Shown here: piece by piece, positions 60,809 through 64,000 of the stretch | Layout: each line of letters opens with the position of its first letter | Numbering within the stretch: position 1 is the stretch's first letter | Source: Nitrospira sp. | Lineage (GTDB): Bacteria > Nitrospirota > Nitrospiria > Nitrospirales > Nitrospiraceae | Assembly: GCA_022842445.1 (NCBI GenBank) | Contig: JALHPO010000008.1 | Coordinates: forward strand, 1-64,000 | Reading direction: 5' to 3' | Length of the DNA: 64,000 nucleotides | Position numbers and translations under genes: made by a program | Notes under the pieces: model-generated | Database searches by the model: none | What the model was told of the DNA's origin: nothing | What the model saw: the letters and a program-made list of their open reading frames with translations, nothing else

Positions 60809-63800
60809 TCATACACTTACCTGCGCAAGAATTTTCCGAGCCTCAATCAAGTCGGGATTGGCAACCTGTCCGGCAAACCGGGAACAAGCCGCATGCAAGA
60901 CTTGCTTCGCAGCATCCGGCCGGTTCAGTTTTCTCAACAGTCTGGCCATACTCACCGCGGCTCGAAGTTCAAGCATGCTTGCATGCTGATCCTGTGCAAC
61001 CCTCAGGGCTTCAGCAAAACACTGCTCCGCTGCGGAGATGGATGGCTCGGACTGTTCCAGCAACAATTCCCCTTTCAGCCGAAGCAGTTCCGCTTGCCAA
61101 CAGCGTTCTCCCTGGGAGGAGACAAGTTTCTGCGCCTCTGACAGTGCGCCCAAGCCTTCAGCGATGCGTTTCTGCTGTAAATGGATTTCTGCGAGGAGCG
61201 CCAACGTAAACGTGTTGTTGAGACTCGCACCGGCGGCTTGTGCAGCCGAGAGGCCCTTCACGAGCCTGCCCAGACCTTCCTCGTCTCCTTTTTGATCCAG
61301 AGCCCACCCTTGCAGAGATGTCGCCCACGCTAACGGCACTTCAAATGAATATTTGGTCGACAGCGCGATGGCTTCTTCAGTGAGATGTAATGTCTGCTCT
61401 GTGTCTCGAAGCGTGGAATAGGTCCAGGCCACGGTCGTCAAGGTGAACGCCAGCGTGAAGGGGTGTTCCAACTCTCTTGCCATCCCGATGGCCTCCCGCG
61501 AGAGCGCTTCGACCTCATCGACCTCTCCCAATATCCATAGCGCTCTGGCGAGCATGATTCTCGCGGTGATGCCGGGATCCTGCGTATAGGGGAGGGCCTG
61601 TGAGCGATGCCGGGCGGGATCATACAGGGACTTGGCGGCGAGCAAATGGGCTTTAGCTTCACTAAACCGGCCAAGGAAGGAATAGGTCGAGCCAACACTC
61701 TCATGTGCGCGGATCAGCATATCCGGGTTGTGCTCGCGCTGTGCGAGAGACAAGAGATGCTCAGCCAGGTCGCATGCTGTTGCAAGAGGCCCCCTGACCA
61801 GATGGAAGACCCACAGCCCCCACACCGCGAGAAAGTGATGCCCGGAGTCGCTGTTCTCCTGGGCGAGTTCCTTTGCCCTGAGATAATTACGCTCGATCTC
61901 CTGCGAGGCATATCCTTTCACCGTCACCATGGGGGCTCCTCGCGCGATGAGGAGCTCCAACTCCGAGGTATCCCGCTCGGGACCCTCCGGCAGTTCCTTC
62001 ACCATTGCCAACGCTCGATTGAAATGGTTCAACGCTTCGACATTGGCCGACCGGTCCGCGTCTCTTCGGGCCGCGAGATGCCAGTACGTGATGGCCGAAC
62101 GGGTCAGACCTGCCTGTTCACAGTGGTAGGCCAGGAGTTCCGGTTCCAACCGTACGCGCTCGGCGAATTTCTCTTCCAGTGTTTGAGCAATGCGGGCATG
62201 GAGGAGCCGGCGAGATTTTTTGGGGAGCGTGTTGTAGGCCGCTTCCTGGACAAGCATATGCTTGAACCGATATCGCGAAAGCGGTCGTTCACCCTCCTGC
62301 AGAATGATCCCTGACTTAACAAACAGATCGAGGGCGCCGTTGAGCCGGTTGTCCGTTACATCGACGGCGGCCCGTAGCAGCTCATAGGTGAACTCCCGTC
62401 CGATTGCCGCTCCGATCTGAACGATTTCCTTAACCGGCCCCAATCGATCGACCCGCTCCATGAGCAACGCTTGCAGACTGTCCGGAATGACCATGTCCTT
62501 CAACGGAGCCTTGAGGGTAAATGCGTCGGTTCCTTCGGCCAGCAATCCGGTCTCCAGAAGATTCTCCGTCAACGCTTCGATATACAGCGGCACCCCGTCG
62601 GTTTTGGCCAGAATCGCCTGCTGCACCTCTTGCGGAAGCACCTTTCCTCCGGTCATCGTGGCAATCAGCTCGACGCTCTGCCGGCGCGGAAGCCTGTTCA
62701 ATGTCAGAAATGTGACGTGGCTGTATTCCGACCACACCGGCCTGAAGTCCGGTCGAAAAGTGATCAGCAGCAACACGCGCATCTGCCTGATCCGGTCGAT
62801 GGTGCGTGTCATGAGATCCAGCGTAGTGGGATCAAGCCAATGCGCATCCTCCACGATGAGCAATACCGGGGAGTGATCCGCCAGCCTATGCAAATACTGC
62901 ACGAGCGCTTCCAGAGTCATGTCTTTGCGTTTGTCGGGCGACACGTTCGGCAGCTGGTATCGCTCGTCTCCTCGGATCGAGAGCAGATCCGCGAGCAAGG
63001 CAATCGTGACGCGGTCGTCGAGGCCGCTGTTGGCTACCAGCGCATCAAGCTTGTGCAGTTGCGCAGGAGCGCTGTCCTCACCGGCCAACCCCGCTGCCTG
63101 TCGCAGATAGGTAACCACGGGATACAGTGCCGTATTGGTATGGTGCGGTGAGCACTGAGATTGGATCGTCTCATAGCGATCCCCGGTAAGCTGGTCACGC
63201 AGATATCGAACCAGCCGGGACTTGCCGATGCCGGCTTCGCCGCAGAGAAGCACGACCTGGCCTTCACCGTCGACCGCTTCGCGCCAGCGCCCGAGAAGCA
63301 GCGCCGCTTCGTGCTCTCTGCCGATGAAATCGGCTAATCGGCCGGATCGATACGACTCGAACCGGCTGGCCGACGGCTTGGCACTCAACACCTGCCAGAT
63401 TCGAACCGGCGTCTCGTACCCCTTGAGAGAAACCGTCCCCTGATCGGCAAACTCGAACTCTCCCCCGACCAGACGCTTCGTCACTGAATCAACGATCAAT
63501 TGATTCGGCGCCGCCACTCCCTGGAGGCGAGAGGCCAGATTCGGCGTTTCACCGAACACCGACCGTTCTTTGGCGGTGTCCTGTCCGATGAGTTCGCCGA
63601 CGATGACGGGACCGGTCGCGATTCCGATTCGTGTCGCAATTTCACATTCCTGCTCGGGGCGATACTCCCGAGGGAGCGCCTTTACCAGCTCAATCACGGC
63701 CAGTCCGGCATGCACCGCACGCTCGGCGTCGTGCTCATGGGCATGGGGATATCCAAAATACACCAAGAGTCCGTCACCCATGTATTTTGCGATATAGCCG

Positions 63801-64000
63801 TTGAATCGGCTGATCGCCGCACCACAGGTATCCAGAAAACGCCTGATAGAGGCCTGGAGGTCTTCGGGGTCCAACCGGCGAGCCAGCGCCGTCGAGCCCA
63901 CAAGATCACAAAACATGACGGTCAATTGGCGTCGCTCCGCTTGATCTCGGCCGGAAGGGAACGGCGTTGCTTCCGGGTCGGTTGCGATGGGTACAGTCTG
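60809..64000 (-). CDS. Class III adenylate/guanylate cyclase-AAA-TPR signalling protein (5' end cut by window)
   Basis: At least 1063 residues; the frame continues beyond 64000 (AERRQLTVMFCDLVGSTALA is the usual cyclase start). Domain order: class III cyclase (metal Asp residues in FCDLVGST and YMGDGLLVYFG; SVFGETPNLASRLQ with Asn and Arg of the transition-state pair), an AAA-type STAND ATPase (LLCGEAGIGKSRLVRYL; LLIVEDAHWLD), and about 500 residues of TPR-like helices. Proteins of this architecture probably make cyclic nucleotide after ATP-dependent signal sensing. The start lies outside the window. Confidence 0.85.
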   Translation of the reverse strand, partial: QTVPIATDPEATPFPSGRDQAERRQLTVMFCDLVGSTALARRLDPEDLQASIRRFLDTCGAAISRFNGYIAKYMGDGLLVYFGYPHAHEHDAERAVHAGLAVIELVKALPREYRPEQECEIATRIGIATGPVIVGELIGQDTAKERSVFGETPNLASRLQGVAAPNQLIVDSVTKRLVGGEFEFADQGTVSLKGYETPVRIWQVLSAKPSASRFESYRSGRLADFIGREHEAALLLGRWREAVDGEGQVVLLCGEAGIGKSRLVRYLRDQLTGDRYETIQSQCSPHHTNTALYPVVTYLRQAAGLAGEDSAPAQLHKLDALVANSGLDDRVTIALLADLLSIRGDERYQLPNVSPDKRKDMTLEALVQYLHRLADHSPVLLIVEDAHWLDPTTLDLMTRTIDRIRQMRVLLLITFRPDFRPVWSEYSHVTFLTLNRLPRRQSVELIATMTGGKVLPQEVQQAILAKTDGVPLYIEALTENLLETGLLAEGTDAFTLKAPLKDMVIPDSLQALLMERVDRLGPVKEIVQIGAAIGREFTYELLRAAVDVTDNRLNGALDLFVKSGIILQEGERPLSRYRFKHMLVQEAAYNTLPKKSRRLLHARIAQTLEEKFAERVRLEPELLAYHCEQAGLTRSAITYWHLAARRDADRSANVEALNHFNRALAMVKELPEGPERDTSELELLIARGAPMVTVKGYASQEIERNYLRAKELAQENSDSGHHFLAVWGLWVFHLVRGPLATACDLAEHLLSLAQREHNPDMLIRAHESVGSTYSFLGRFSEAKAHLLAAKSLYDPARHRSQALPYTQDPGITARIMLARALWILGEVDEVEALSREAIGMARELEHPFTLAFTLTTVAWTYSTLRDTEQTLHLTEEAIALSTKYSFEVPLAWATSLQGWALDQKGDEEGLGRLVKGLSAAQAAGASLNNTFTLALLAEIHLQQKRIAEGLGALSEAQKLVSSQGERCWQAELLRLKGELLLEQSEPSISAAEQCFAEALRVAQDQHASMLELRAAVSMARLLRKLNRPDAAKQVLHAACSRFAGQVANPDLIEARKILAQVSV

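Overview
The window looks like a piece of chromosome from a GC-rich, non-photosynthetic bacterium, most likely a Nitrospira-type member of the Nitrospirota. This is inferred from gene content and style, not from a marker gene: a ferredoxin-type siroheme nitrite/sulfite reductase, an archaeal-style PheRS, a DapL lysine route, several PilZ proteins and intergenic heptamer repeats. No rRNA, prophage, CRISPR array or complete insertion sequence is present.

Layout. 1-2.4 kb: the 5' part of a siroheme reductase with an Rrf2 regulator, then a Fis-type regulator with a degenerate receiver domain and an HU protein. 2.4-5.8 kb: tRNA-Val(GAC) and the translation operon thrS-infC-rpmI-rplT, with infC read from a rare ATC start. 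5.8-7 kb: decayed IS3-family debris and a PilZ protein. 7-13.7 kb: a minus-strand operon fmt-rsmB-rpe-pheS-pheT, with initiator tRNA-fMet diverging from fmt. 13.7-19.5 kb: an accessory strip that starts at the tRNA-fMet 3' end. It holds a YqcI/YcgG-DUF1989 fusion, a second PilZ protein, a decayed copy of the tRNA 3' half, a proline-repeat secreted protein, a truncated YnfA gene, ttcA and a scrap of a low-molecular-weight phosphatase gene.

19.5-24.4 kb: a translationally coupled zinc metallopeptidase/ATP-grasp pair of unknown role, an outer-membrane protein, gpmA and small membrane proteins. 24.5-32.7 kb: a long biosynthetic operon argD-argF-argG-argH-lipoprotein-lysA-dapA-dapB. With dapL at 44.8-45.9 kb it covers most of arginine synthesis from N-acetylglutamate semialdehyde and of DAP/lysine synthesis. 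33-46.8 kb: small metal-binding proteins, transaldolase, uracil-DNA glycosylase, a lytic transglycosylase, glycerate 2-kinase next to a rifampicin-phosphotransferase-like dikinase, rmuC, a MazG-like enzyme, a zinc-ribbon PilZ protein, panC-folK, dapL and a GATase. 46.9-52.8 kb: lipoproteins, a methyltransferase, and wrecks of three toxin-antitoxin modules (hicBA, DUF433/DUF5615, ParDE-like). 52.9-64 kb: a TSUP transporter, a Sel1/HEAT protein, a lipocalin-like protein, a Lon-N protein, an ABC-2 exporter, a SirB1-like protein, an MBL hydrolase, and a large cyclase-ATPase-TPR signalling protein cut by the window end.

The most notable items are the archaeal-type PheRS beside the canonical rplT locus, the YqcI/YcgG-DUF1989 fusion inside a tRNA-fMet-bounded strip, the metallopeptidase/ATP-grasp cassette, two toxin genes truncated at one deletion joint, the ATC-started infC, and 7-bp-period repeat arrays in several gene leaders.
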